From: Artemisia argyi
Taxonomy: Eukaryota; Streptophyta; Magnoliopsida; Asterales; Asteraceae
Direction of reading: 5' to 3'
NCBI GenBank assembly: GCA_030686995.1
Contig: CM060704.1
Span: 171,861,718-171,925,717 of the forward strand
DNA: 64,000 bases
Within the stretch, counting starts at the first letter, position 1, and each line of letters begins with the position of its first letter. The position numbers were made by a program, and so were the translations under genes. Under the pieces are notes generated by a model. The model was given only the letters and a program-made list of their open reading frames with translations, made no database searches and was not told the origin of the DNA. Shown in pieces: positions 36,721 through 47,268 of this stretch.

Positions 36721-38045
36721 TACCTTGTATTGTATTGTTTTTTCCTCCCTTTTATGGGATCTTTTATAACTTTAGTTTTAAGGTTCCAAGAGAAAGTATT
36801 TGTTACTACCGCAGCGTACTGCACCTTCTTCTCCATGATATGTGTCCATTGGGATCTGCACACATGAGACCAATTTTATCGATTTAATGAAGTCAATTAA
36901 AAAAGCCAAATTTATCTCTTCATTAACTGAATCATTTTTTCTGCATTTATTAGAAAGTGACAAACCCTTTTTGCTAATTTTGTACTCAACATGCATGTTA
37001 ATCATTTGTATATAGATATGCACATGAATGCTTAAGTAAATTTTGTTTTTTCTTCGACAGTTTTATGACTTTTTTTTTTTATTTTTTTTTTATTTTATTT
37101 TTTATTTTTTTTATGACTTATTGACTTATTGTGTAGTGAATTTCGTAAACTCTTTGGGCCACAACGCCTTCTAATAATAAGATTTTGTTAGCTTATGTAA
37201 AGAAGTCAAGTCATCTCATGGATTAGTAATGTTCATTATATAATGTATATGAAAATTGTAGTACATTCGTAAAACTTTGTATGGCTTACAACTTCTAATT
37301 CCTTCGGCGAACATTTGCATTTCTACTTAAATTGACTTCCTATTGTTGATCATTACGATCAATGGAATTCAAGGATCGAGCAAGTTAAAAGAACGAGAAA
37401 ATTAATATCATGCTCACGAAGCATGTATCATGTTTACCATACCGAACCTGATTCAAAGGTGACGGTTACCAGAACCGGAAATTAAGAATAACGCATATCG
37501 AGTCACCCTGTATGTGGTTGGTATAGGGTACCCATATATCTTGTGAGAACCATTATTTACTTTTCTCGCAACCCTCTTGATATAGTGAGTATTGGTATTC
37601 ATTTCTTAAGTTTTAATTATTTTCTTTGAGTTGGATAAAGTAAATCAGTTCTTTAGGTTTTTGATTTTCTAATTACTTATTTAAAACACATATTCTTTAC
37701 ACATGTATACCTAGCATCAAACAATGCATATGTGTTTATTTGCATTTGTAGTAATTAAAACAATTGTTTAAAAAGATGAAGGTTTTACCATACGGTTATC
37801 GAGAGTTACGAATTTTAATCAGGGTGGTTCCGTGAAACAAAATCAGGGCCGTCTCATGAAACTATATATTCAAAAAAAACCTGCAAAAATTCTACAAGGT
37901 AAAAGATATTAGTAACTGAAGAATCCCAAAAACAAAATTGAAATTTGCATGTGAATCGTTACGAAAAAAATTAAAATATGATTTCTTCACATGTGTATAT
38001 TTCAATTGAGGAAATTGCATTATTATTATTATTATTATTATAACA
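36721..38045. other. Gene-free stretch before the nested copia element
   Basis: No ORF of note. It contains T-rich runs at 37070-37112 and an ATT microsatellite at about 38019-38041. The last five bases before 38051 (ATTTA, 38046-38050) are the target duplication of the copia element. Confidence 0.5.
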
Positions 38046-38050
38046 ATTTA

Positions 38051-38493
38051 TGTTGGAAAATACCTCGACAACAAACCCGAAGATCGAAACGCGGAAGCTA
38101 GAACCTTGAGGACAGTCGACAGTTGCAACACCAAAACCTTTGGTGATCGAATAAGAAGAACAAGAAACTACAAAGATATTAACCAGGATATATGCACACA
38201 CGATGTACCTCGAACACCCCTTTATTAACCAATAAAGCTTACATTCGAGTCAAGAAGAATGAGAATACTAGCAGCCCCCCTCACCTCTATTTATAGAGAT
38301 GAGGGGGTAGGAAACCATGTAAGAGTCGGTTATGGATTCTCCCCAACCGACCTCACCATGTAACCGGCCACATGGGCCTTCCTTGCCTTGCAAGGCAAGC
38401 TTAACCAATCCTAGTTATCGTCTAGTCCTAATCTTAATTACAATGTACATTTAAACCCCTAATATATGTTAAGTGTACTCCTAATATTCAACA
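38051..38493 (-). repeat. 3' LTR of the non-autonomous copia element
   Basis: Ends TGTTGGAAAA and TATTCAACA on plus. TATA-like CTATAAATAG on minus at about 38287-38296, inside a GC-rich inverted repeat (CCCCCCTCACC...GGTGAGGGGG type). Confidence 0.93.
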
Positions 38494-38507
38494 ATTTCCA
38501 CCTTAGG
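38494..38507 (-). other. Polypurine tract of the copia element
   Basis: Minus strand reads AAGGTGGAAAT up to the LTR start TGTTGAATATT. Confidence 0.65.
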
Positions 38508-38532
38508 AGTAACACTTAAACATAACCGATAC

Positions 38533-39559
38533 TCAGCATCTTTTCTTAGTGCTGGAACCTCGAACTGGGGACCACCTTGTCGACCAGGCATTGTACTTCA
38601 GTAATTTTCCAAGATTAGCTTCCGTAGACTCTTTCACTTTCTTCTTTTCAGCAACATTACCCTCTGCACCCTCTTGACTAGGTACTCCGGTTACCGTAAT
38701 GTCTGCCCCCACCTTTATACTAAGGTGTACCTTTTCCTGCTCATTTACCAAGCAGCCCGTGTTTGTCTTTTTTCCAAGTTGCTTGTCCTCCAACTTTCTT
38801 TGAGCCACTGCAGCATCATCGTTACTATCCTGAACAACCTCAGCTTCACGATTTTCCTGAGCTCCCTGCAGTTCCACCTCAAACCAAACACGTTCATCAA
38901 CCTGTACTCTATGGATTCCTGTTTTAACACCATGACCAAGTTGTTTGAACCCAACTTGTTTATGACCAAGTTGTTTGAGACCAACTTGTTTATGACCAAG
39001 TTGTTTGAACCCAACTTGTTTAGAATCAAGTTGCTTGAATCCAACTTGTTTTGAACCTCCATGCTTTTGTACACCAAAAGTCGTCACTTTTGCTTCAAGA
39101 GTATATACACAGTTCTCTTTCCTGATCCCGGTCATCATAACCCGACAACCTTTGATCACCTTGACTCTACCCATCTGCATCTTCACAGTATAACCCTCTT
39201 TTTCAAGAATACCCAATGAAATCAAGCTTTTTCTTAACCCTGGAACATACCTGACATCTTCCAGTATAAAGCTTGAACCATCATGCAACTGTATCTTCAC
39301 TTTCCTGTCCCTCTGATAGTGCATGTTCTGTTATCACCTAACTGAACCGAACCACCATCAAAATCCTTGAAGTCATACAAGAAATCCCTCCTAGGTGTCA
39401 TATGATAAGACCCACCTGAATCCATTACCAATTCAGTCATCTCATCATTCCCGACCACCACCAAGGCTTCTCCAAAGCAAGCGTTACCCTCGTCATCAGA
39501 AGAATCAGAATCCTGATCATGCTTACCCTTCCTGACGAACCCACTTGACTTCTTCTTTG
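38533..39559 (-). pseudogene. Copia gag end, protease and repeat-bearing tail (3' part of split gene)
   Basis: Continues the gag frame after the nested insertion: basic region, acidic DQDSDSSDDEG, then protease with ELVMDSGGSYHMT as active site. A one-base shift near 39300 breaks it; the second frame continues with LEDVRYVPGLRKSLISLG, the end of the protease region. Where pre-integrase should follow there are instead four 10-residue repeats (KQVGFKQLGH type) and a charged tail ending KYNAWSTRWSPVRGSSTKKR. I recall the same tail in Anthemideae proteins annotated as CCHC zinc-finger proteins. So integrase and reverse transcriptase were lost by internal deletion and the remnant tail was kept. 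Confidence 0.85.
38931..39050 (-). repeat. Four 30-bp tandem units coding KQVGFKQLGH
   Basis: Units start at 38931, 38961, 38991 and 39021 with a few substitutions. Each adds ten residues in frame, alternating Lys-Gln with Gly-Phe/Leu. Confidence 0.9.
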
Positions 39560-39564
39560 GACAA

Positions 39565-42500
39565 TGATAAAGTGTTTTTGTAGTATATATAATTATTCCG
39601 AAGAAACACTTGTGAAAGTATTTCCCGGGTCGTTTTCCCAGCGAAGGTAGAATGGAATCGAGAATATCGATTCGTGAAATCGTGATTTGAAAAGTGAGAA
39701 AGTGAAAAATAGCAATCAAATAGTTTACATATTCACAAACAATGATAAAGCATGCAAAGAGTACAAGCTAATTATGCACCGAAATGAAAAACGTAAAAAC
39801 GGAAACGCAACCGTAAAATTTAAAACGTAACGTATATCGAAAAATTATCCTACGAACTTGAAAATATTTTCTAAAATTCTAAAACTAATAAAAAGAATTT
39901 TAAGAAAAAGAAAAATATTTTTTTGAGTTTTTATTTATTTTCTAGAATTTATTTCCTATTTTTGGAATTAAAAATGAATTAAAAATAAAGAAAAATAGAA
40001 AAATAAAGTGGAAAAATAAAAATTTAATTCTAAAAATTCTAAAATATTATAAAAGAATTTATAAAAATCTTTTTGTATTTTCAAGACTTTTCTGTATTTT
40101 TTATGGATTTTTGTTATTTAAAAGTGATTTAAAAATGATTAAAAACTAAAAGAAATTAATAAAAATAGTAAATGAACTCAGAAAATTATGAAAATTTTAC
40201 AGAAATTCTAAAATATAAGAATAAGCTTGCAGAAAAATTTTGGAATAAAGAAATTAAGCAGATTTGCTTATTCAGTGCAAAACAGCTTATGGCAAGTGCT
40301 TATTAATAAGCACTTGCCACAAAACTTCACCAAACTGATATCACAGATGAATAATGCTATAACAAACTCAAATAAGCTAAGAAAGTAACAGTAATAGCTC
40401 AGAAACAATAGAATGCAAGTAATAAGCAATTGAGGATAGCTAAGTAAGTAGAATCCAACACAGAATAAGCTACAGATTAAGTAGACCATGCACAATACTA
40501 AAATTACTATGAATGAACTCAGAAAAACCAATGGAACACAGATACAAGCTTAAAATGGCCATTGCAGCCCTATGGATCAAACAGAAAAATACTCCTACAC
40601 TACCAATAAGCAGATCTGATAAGCAGTCCTAAAAAGCTCTACATTATGAGATTATTGGGGCAAATTATAGGCTACCATTCTGAGATGTTATAAATCAAAG
40701 ATCTCATTCTAAAACTACCTTCTACTAATCTAAAAGATGCCATGAAAGTGAGCTCAGACCTGAGGTTCAGGGGAGATAAGTGCCTACACAGTCAACTTCC
40801 AACAACAAATCAAATAAGCAGATAAGCTCCAAACCAATATTTTCTTGTTTCTATAGATAAACTAACTGCTACACTACTCAAAACAGCAACTTAAATGTAA
40901 TTTCAACTAGAAATGATCCCTAAGATTGCTAATAAAAGTGTGAACAAGAACTGAATTAACACTATTTTGACTTTTTATTATGCAACTAAATTTTGACCAA
41001 AATCCAAATTCAACTAATCTTAACTAATCCTAAATGTAGTAATAAGCTATATTAAAGCTAGATTAAGCTACTACAATCTAATATGCAACTATTCATACCA
41101 TTATACTAACTGACTTGTATTTAAACTAACAGTTATGCCATGATTAAATCGAATTTGACTATTTTACAAAGAGAGCTACTGTTTTTATAATTTAAATACC
41201 TATTATTACTCTTGTGAAACCTATGTGAAGCATCATTACAGCAATCAAACATCTATTCTACTCTATACCTAGTTAAGCCAAACACCCCCTTAAATGCAGT
41301 TTATACTCTAAAGCTATGGTCTAAACTTCAAATCACTATACTACTGAATCTCAAAGCTATAATAACACAATATAGAACAAGATCAACAATCTAAATCAAC
41401 TGATTCAAACAATTAAGTAATCTACTCAGATACTTAATATGATAAATGATCACAATGAAATATTATAAAACTCAGAAACCAACTAACAAGTAAACTAACG
41501 ATCAAATAAACTCAATTATATCAAAATAAACTCATCGATAATCAATCAAAAGCAATGAAACAGTAGCAAATCAGAACTAATCCAAAGTTACACAAATTAA
41601 ACTAGAAATTTAAAATGGAGATCAACACTTACAACGCTTTCACCTTAGCATGAACAAAGGTGATTTACTGAGCTAGCCTGTCTTTAGACAGGCTCAACAC
41701 TTCTAATTCTGATATGGCCTGCCAAATTCACCTTAGTTCACCATATCAACACTACAGTTGACTTTCATTGACCATCAAACTTTTGAAACAATAAAACTGA
41801 ATTTAAAACTTTACCAAAGTTAAAAACTAAAATGAAGTTTAATCTATCTTAGAAACAACTAATTTGAGAACTAATTATCAATCGCAAACTATTTTCTGTT
41901 TTTCTAATTCCTTTATAAAACTATGACTGACATAAAATTGGATTTAAAACTTAAGTAAATTTGAAATAAAACAATATATTTAAGACTGAAATAAGAAATG
42001 AACATTAAGCATAAATAATAACAAGCTAAATTGATTAAAACTAAAAGGCTGATTTCATTAATAAAAAGAAATTACATCAAAGCTAATCTAATACAATCTA
42101 ATGAAAATTTGGCAGAGCTTGGCTACTCCAAGTCTCCACACTAAACTAAGCTATCCTAACATCTATTTATAGGAGTTAAGGAAGGATGAGCTCACGGATT
42201 GCCATGTTGGCAATCCGTGTGGTGTGTTTGTTGATAGCTAATCTGAGCCCTTGAATCTCAATCAATCATTACCCTTTCAATATGCACCCTTGGATCCTTA
42301 CTTGTGACGCGTACAAACCAATCATGAGATGCCACATGTCCAATTTTGTGCTTCTTGAGTACTGACACATGCTGACACCATCTGACATACTCCTAGTCTT
42401 CTAGAAACCTTTTGATTAGACAGAAATGCCCTTAATCTCAGTTAATTTGTACGGGTAGTTTTCTAGGGTTCATGTAAATTCTGGGTAGGGTGAATTGGGT

Positions 42501-43036
42501 GGAGGGAAATGGGGTACGGGGTAATATTATATATGGGGTAATAAAGGTTTGACTGAGGTGAATGGGGGTTTGACCGGATAGTGTGTGGGCTTGGGTTGTA
42601 TTTAGGATTGGGCTTGGGGTAGTAAATTGATATTGGATTAGTTATTAGTATGGATTGGACTCTTATTTTCAGATTTTAGCTTTCAAGAACCAATTTTGTA
42701 GCTTTACTAAAAATCCAAGGACCAAAGCTGTAATTCTTCAAAATATAATCCAAGGGCTAAATATGACAACTGATAAATCTTCAAGGATTGATTTGTCACT
42801 TTGAGCTCAAGTATTGATCCGGTCTTGAAAAATGCTTCCCGGCCTCGGCTTTTGATTCCTTTTCCACTCTCGTGCTCGGTTTCATTGTTTTCTTGTGATT
42901 TTCGTCCATTTTGTAAAATATCCGTACCTGCATATCACAAACACAAAAACACACGTTTTCTTGGCATTTGTTAGCTCAAATAGTCGTTTTGGGTTGGTAT
43001 TTGGTCAAATAATAGTGAGTGAATAAGCACTCACCA
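39565..43036 (-). repeat. 3' LTR of the nested element
   Basis: Starts TGATAAAGTG, ends with the terminal hairpin GTGAGTG-AATAAG-CACTCAC plus CA. TATA-like CCTATAAATAG on minus at about 42162-42173. GGACCA-type repeats at 42685-42800. The short frame at 40268-40531 looks fortuitous. Confidence 0.93.
40290..40319. repeat. 30-bp perfect palindrome in the LTR, copy 1
   Basis: Centre GCTTATTAATAAGC, extending to TGGCAAG...CTTGCCA. The identical palindrome is at 47995-48024 in the other LTR. A shorter relative (GCTTATTAATAAGC, near 3778-3791) is in the LTR at 2699-6887. Confidence 0.95.
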
Positions 43037-43047
43037 AAATCCCCCCG
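43037..43047 (-). other. Polypurine tract of the nested element
   Basis: Minus strand reads GTCGGGGGGATTTTGG into the LTR start. Just upstream is the imperfect hairpin ATTGCCGTG...CACGCAAT (43056-43076). Confidence 0.75.
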
Positions 43048-44237
43048 ACTAAGGTATTGCCGTGTCCTCACGCAATGTAATCAATTCACGCTCTTGGGAT
43101 AAATAATTTCGATACTCTTTCTGCTAACTTTGAAAAGTAGCAAGGAGGTTCAAAAGAGATAATAAAATCATTTATTCCCGAAAATGCTCCGTTTTCCAAA
43201 ATTTTCCTTTTATTCCTTTATTCTATTTTTGTTCTTTTCCATACTTCACACTTGTGACGGTTTGTTGAACTCTCATTATTATGCAATAATTATTAGGGTC
43301 AACGAGTAGAAACACTTCTATTAAGAAGCGACCATACGGATAAAAATCGTCATCCTTGATTTTTCACTAGTCCCCAAACTAAGCGTACAAACGAGATCAC
43401 AGCTTATCTACAAATTAGATGCTAACACTACTCATAAAAGTTACTTGTGAAAACTTCTTACTCCCATTTCCTAGGTTTTGTATCTCAATATTTTATTTTA
43501 TTGATAAATGAATTGCTTCATATTTTCTCGTTTCAATAATTTTTAATCCGGTAGTGACACCTAAGTTAAAACGATAAGTAGTTATTCATTTTCTCTTAAG
43601 AACCACTGCAATAGAAATTCGGTCCACATCAAGGAATTTGGGGTACATACAATATCAAGGATATAAGTTGCGGAGTACGATCACGTGCACCTCATGTGAC
43701 TGATTACTAATCACTTATCACATGCACCTCACGCGCCAACAACTTATTTACAAACATAAGCTCTTATTCGATACAACTTTCAACTTTCATTTTTTCCTTT
43801 TTCACTTTTTTCACTTTTTTTCATACTTTTCACTTTTTTCTTTCTTGACTTTTTTTTCTCAACATCAATGGAAGCTTATCGGGTAGCTCCAAAACCACAT
43901 AGATAATCAACTTTTGACTTTTGATTTTTTTTTACTTCTTGCTCTTATTTTTGATGTTCCTTGATATGTACCCAAGTTCTAAAGCAAAAATTCTCTCAAG
44001 AAAACAAAGAACAAAATATTATTCAAATCGAAATACCACTAATTAACCTAGAACATCTATTATATATGGGTGACGTATCTGATGGGAGTAAAAAGCCGCA
44101 AGTACCTCTCATGAGCTCTAAAGAGAACCACTACTCCACGTTTAGCATCTAACTTCTAAATAAACTCTATCATTTCTCGCTCTTCGCAATTTAAGATTCC
44201 AAATAATGAAACCCGCGAATACTTAGCCGATAATCAG

Positions 44238-44428
44238 CCACGCATATATAAAGTCAATTACAGAAACTTGCAAATTCTAGAAGAAGAATTCGCGTTTTCT
44301 AGCTCCTGATGTAAAAGACTAGCGAAAGCTTTTAAGCTGCGCATGTATAAAGTCAAGTACGGGAACTTGCAGATTCTTAAGAAAGAATTCGCATTTTATA
44401 GCTCCTTGTGTACAAAACTAGCACAAGC
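44238..44428. repeat. Two-unit tandem repeat (about 95 bp each)
   Basis: Units share TATAAAGTCAA-TAC-G-AACTTGCA-ATTCT, AAGAATTCGC-TTTT and TAGCTCCT, ending AAGCTT. Imperfect, about 80% alike by eye. Confidence 0.8.
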
Positions 44429-44730
44429 TTATGTGATTATCATTGGTTAAGGGAACAAGCTAGGGCTCAACACGCCCGGTCAAGTCAAAATATTTATTCC
44501 TACTCTCGCCAGCAAGAAAGTCAACAAGGTGTCAAAACACTTATTCAAACTTTATTATATTTTTGACAACTTTTTCAACTTTTCACATCTTTTTGTACTT
44601 TTTCATGACTTTTTCATCAAAATTTTTGAAATTTTTCTCATTTTTCAATATTTATTTTTGGTGGAAAAACGGAGTTGCAAGAGTTCACGACATGTGAAAA
44701 ATGCAAGGTTAAAATCGAATCGAAGATTCA

Positions 44731-44770
44731 CCCTCCCCCCGACTAGAATGAAACATTGTCCTCAATGTTT
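44731..44770 (-). other. Internal purine tract with palindrome AAACATTG-AGGA-CAATGTTT
   Basis: On minus, the palindrome at 44770-44751 is followed by CTAGTCGGGGGGAGGG. The same order, hairpin then CTTAGTCGGGGGGA, stands at the true polypurine tract (43037-43076). I recall CATTGAGGACAATG as a recurrent block near the 3' end of plant Tat/Athila-type elements. Confidence 0.7.
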
Positions 44771-45111
44771 TATGGGTTAAGGCAATCCTAACAAAATTCT
44801 AGGCCGTTTATTAATTATGCCAAAGAAAACGTTAGTCGATAAGATTTAACGGATATAGGATTTCCAAGTAGCACCGATGAATGAGACTCCAAGTGAAGAG
44901 ATAACGAGCACGAGAGTCATCATAAATCATGGACAATCCTGAACAATCTTCACAAACAACCACGGAACACAAGAGAAGAAGAGGCAGCCCTCTTCACGTT
45001 AGTTGTTAGAAAATAGAAATTAAGAAGATGAAATTGGATAAGCATGGGTTGCCACCCACGAAGCGCTTGTTTTTGTTCACCGAGTCACATGAGCTTGACT
45101 CGATCCCCAAA

Positions 45112-46743
45112 TTAATTCGTCCTTGGGGAGAGCAGATTGAACGGCCACTTGGCAATAGAGATGCCAGGATCAAATATGGTGTCTTCACTCCCGGTGGAGT
45201 GGAAAGAAGAAACGGAGGTATAAGAAAAGAATGGTTGAAACACCCAGATAACAAAAGCAAAGTCTATTTCTGAAACCTCGTCCATCATTCTAAAAATATT
45301 CTCATTCGTACCGGAAAAAACTTCATCGGGTGGTTTCGCAGGTGGACGAGAAGAAGAAGAATCGAAAGAAATATCATTCTCATCATTCTCAATACCCGGT
45401 GGTATCGAGTCATCCGCAGCAAGAAATAGATCTACATCCTCTAAAAGAGGGTCACGTGACGGATTATCGGAAATAAGCACAGAATCAATCTCAAAATTAA
45501 AACACTCATAATCCGGAAGAGAGATATCAGCATGAATAGTGGGATTGCCACAATTCGTCTCTTTAAATTGAAAATTTTCAAGCTCGGGTAAGAAATCACT
45601 ATCCATATCGGGGATAGGAGAAGAAGTCGGAGGATTATTTAATGCCTCAATACGAGAGATAAGAAGATTGACATTCAATAATGTTTCACGTAAAGCTTCA
45701 TCTTGTATTTCCGCATCATCATCTTCATCATTATCATCTTCAAAGCTTACGAACTCAGGAGGTTCTTCATCAACATATTCAATTTCTCCACAAGATATAG
45801 AATCGTCGTCGTCAGAATCGGAGAATATCTCATCCCGATTATCATCAAACGGTATATCATTCGTATCAACTTGATCATCAAAACGATTATTTTCAACATC
45901 GTTAGAAATCTCCTCGGACTCACTTGGGATTGGGACGAGGTTCTCAATACTAGACTTATTGAATTCGTCCGATTCCGTTGCCGGAATAGTGTTAAGATGC
46001 TCGTCCCCCATTGTTAGAGAGCCCTCGGGTTCTACGGTAGAAGAGATAGAATCATTTTGAGGATTAAGATTGATCGTAATCGTGGAATCATCGTACAAAC
46101 AACACTCACAAAATTGGAATTTTCTTTCTTCAACAAGAGGTTCTTCCATCGATTTCTCATTAGGCTCGGGAGTAGATGTCATACGATTAACCATCTCTTT
46201 CAACTCATCCATCATGGATTTGATTTCAAAAATTTTATTAGTAAAATCAGAAGATTGTGGGGGTTGGTAAAAACTATGAGAATCGTAACAAGAATTAGGT
46301 TCATGATAAGAATTTTCAAACGATCCCCCACAATTTTCAAAATTTGATGTATTTTGGAAAGAATCACCATTGTAATACGAATTTTGCTCATAAAAATCAT
46401 TTTGAGGATAATAATCAAGACTCGGATCGTAAGCGTAAAACGTGTCAGCACTCGGGGCATAGCACATACAATTCGTGTATCCACATACATCAAAAAAACA
46501 TTGCCCACACGGCATTCCTTCTTCGGACGGGTTTCCACAATTATAGCAATAAAACGAAGGTGGTGGTGGTATATAAAAATCGGGAATATTTGACGAATTG
46601 TTGAACGAATTTTGATCATACGTGTGAGAATTACAATTCAAACAAACGCCATCACGAATATTATCTCCACATTCGTCGTACGTACACCACACACACAACC
46701 CTCCGAAGAACAGTTCTCCACAATTTAAACAAATCGGATCCAT
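45112..46743 (-). CDS. Acidic protein with paired zinc-ribbon motifs, ORF of the nested non-autonomous element
   Basis: A single open frame of 543 codons. Residues 5-20 read CLNCGELFFGGLCVWC (CX2CX8CX2C) and CLNC follows at 34-37. A second CYNCGNPSEEGMPCGQC block with extra cysteines lies at about 63-93. The next stretch is rich in Tyr, Asn and Ser (residues 95-170), then the protein becomes strongly acidic (Asp/Glu/Ser). The C-terminal part carries FVSFEDDNDEDDD, SSSRPPAKPPDEV and STGSEDTIFDPGISI. I recall near-identical short blocks in Asteraceae proteins annotated with gypsy retrotransposons, so this is a real, spreading protein family. Function unknown; paired zinc ribbons with an acidic tail would suit nucleic-acid binding or transcriptional activation, but that is inference. 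No TM segment, no enzyme motif. The frame is intact in a young element. Confidence 0.85.
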   Translation of the reverse strand: MDPICLNCGELFFGGLCVWCTYDECGDNIRDGVCLNCNSHTYDQNSFNNSSNIPDFYIPPPPSFYCYNCGNPSEEGMPCGQCFFDVCGYTNCMCYAPSADTFYAYDPSLDYYPQNDFYEQNSYYNGDSFQNTSNFENCGGSFENSYHEPNSCYDSHSFYQPPQSSDFTNKIFEIKSMMDELKEMVNRMTSTPEPNEKSMEEPLVEERKFQFCECCLYDDSTITINLNPQNDSISSTVEPEGSLTMGDEHLNTIPATESDEFNKSSIENLVPIPSESEEISNDVENNRFDDQVDTNDIPFDDNRDEIFSDSDDDDSISCGEIEYVDEEPPEFVSFEDDNDEDDDAEIQDEALRETLLNVNLLISRIEALNNPPTSSPIPDMDSDFLPELENFQFKETNCGNPTIHADISLPDYECFNFEIDSVLISDNPSRDPLLEDVDLFLAADDSIPPGIENDENDISFDSSSSRPPAKPPDEVFSGTNENIFRMMDEVSEIDFAFVIWVFQPFFSYTSVSSFHSTGSEDTIFDPGISIAKWPFNLLSPRTN

Positions 46744-47246
46744 TAGAATTAAACGTGAGAAGGTTTGAGAAGAAGAATCAAATTTAAGAGCATAAGAAGA
46801 TTATTTTTGGTGTTTTATATTTATAGAAAAAACAATCACAAAAACTTTTATTTTCTTTTTGTAAAACGTTACATTAATTGAAACCGTTTCCTTCAAACCA
46901 TTCGCGACGGGACGGGAGAGAAGAATGGATCTCTCTTCAGCTTGCAATTTAATGTCAAAGCTATCCGTATTTCCCGCTTATTCGGTTGTAGAATGAAGTA
47001 ATCCGATAAACAACTAATTTCACGTTTTTGCTATATTGTTAGGCTTATTTGGTTTACAACGCTCCTCCTTTCGGTCGAGACGAGGCTGTAACTTTATTAT
47101 TTTTTTTTTTGGTATTTTGTAAACACTTTTAGGAAAAGTGTTTTGAATTTTTTTATTTTTTTATTTTTATACAAATATATACAAAATAGAGGAAGGCTTA
47201 ACAAAACACGATTTTTCAAAACGATATACAAAAAGTCACTTCGACC
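46744..47246 (-). other. Leader of the nested element
   Basis: About 500 bases between primer site and ORF start, no ORF. It resembles the leader at 2063-2675 in a few blocks (GACGGGAGAGAA-GGATCTCTC and CAATTTAATGTCA), supporting a common origin of the two elements. Confidence 0.55.
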
Positions 47247-47248
47247 TT

Positions 47249-47265
47249 TCCCGGCAACGGTGCCA
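47249..47265 (-). other. Primer binding site, tRNA-Asp or tRNA-Glu type
   Basis: Minus strand reads TGGCACCGTTGCCGGGA, three bases from the LTR. By memory it has two mismatches to the 3' end of either plant tRNA-Asp or tRNA-Glu, so the primer is ambiguous. Confidence 0.75.
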
Positions 47266-47268
47266 TTT

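Larger units (their letters stand above)
43077..45111 (-). other. Non-coding interior between the ORF and the 3' LTR
   Basis: Two kilobases with no gene. It holds a two-unit tandem repeat at about 44238-44428 and a second hairpin/purine-tract module at 44731-44770, plus pyrimidine-rich stretches (43790-43860). Confidence 0.6.

Noticed and set aside
45703..46604. Several plus-strand and minus-strand frames of 66-135 codons
   Set aside because: Other-frame shadows of the 543-codon zinc-ribbon ORF, rich in Ile and Arg as expected from its Asp codons.
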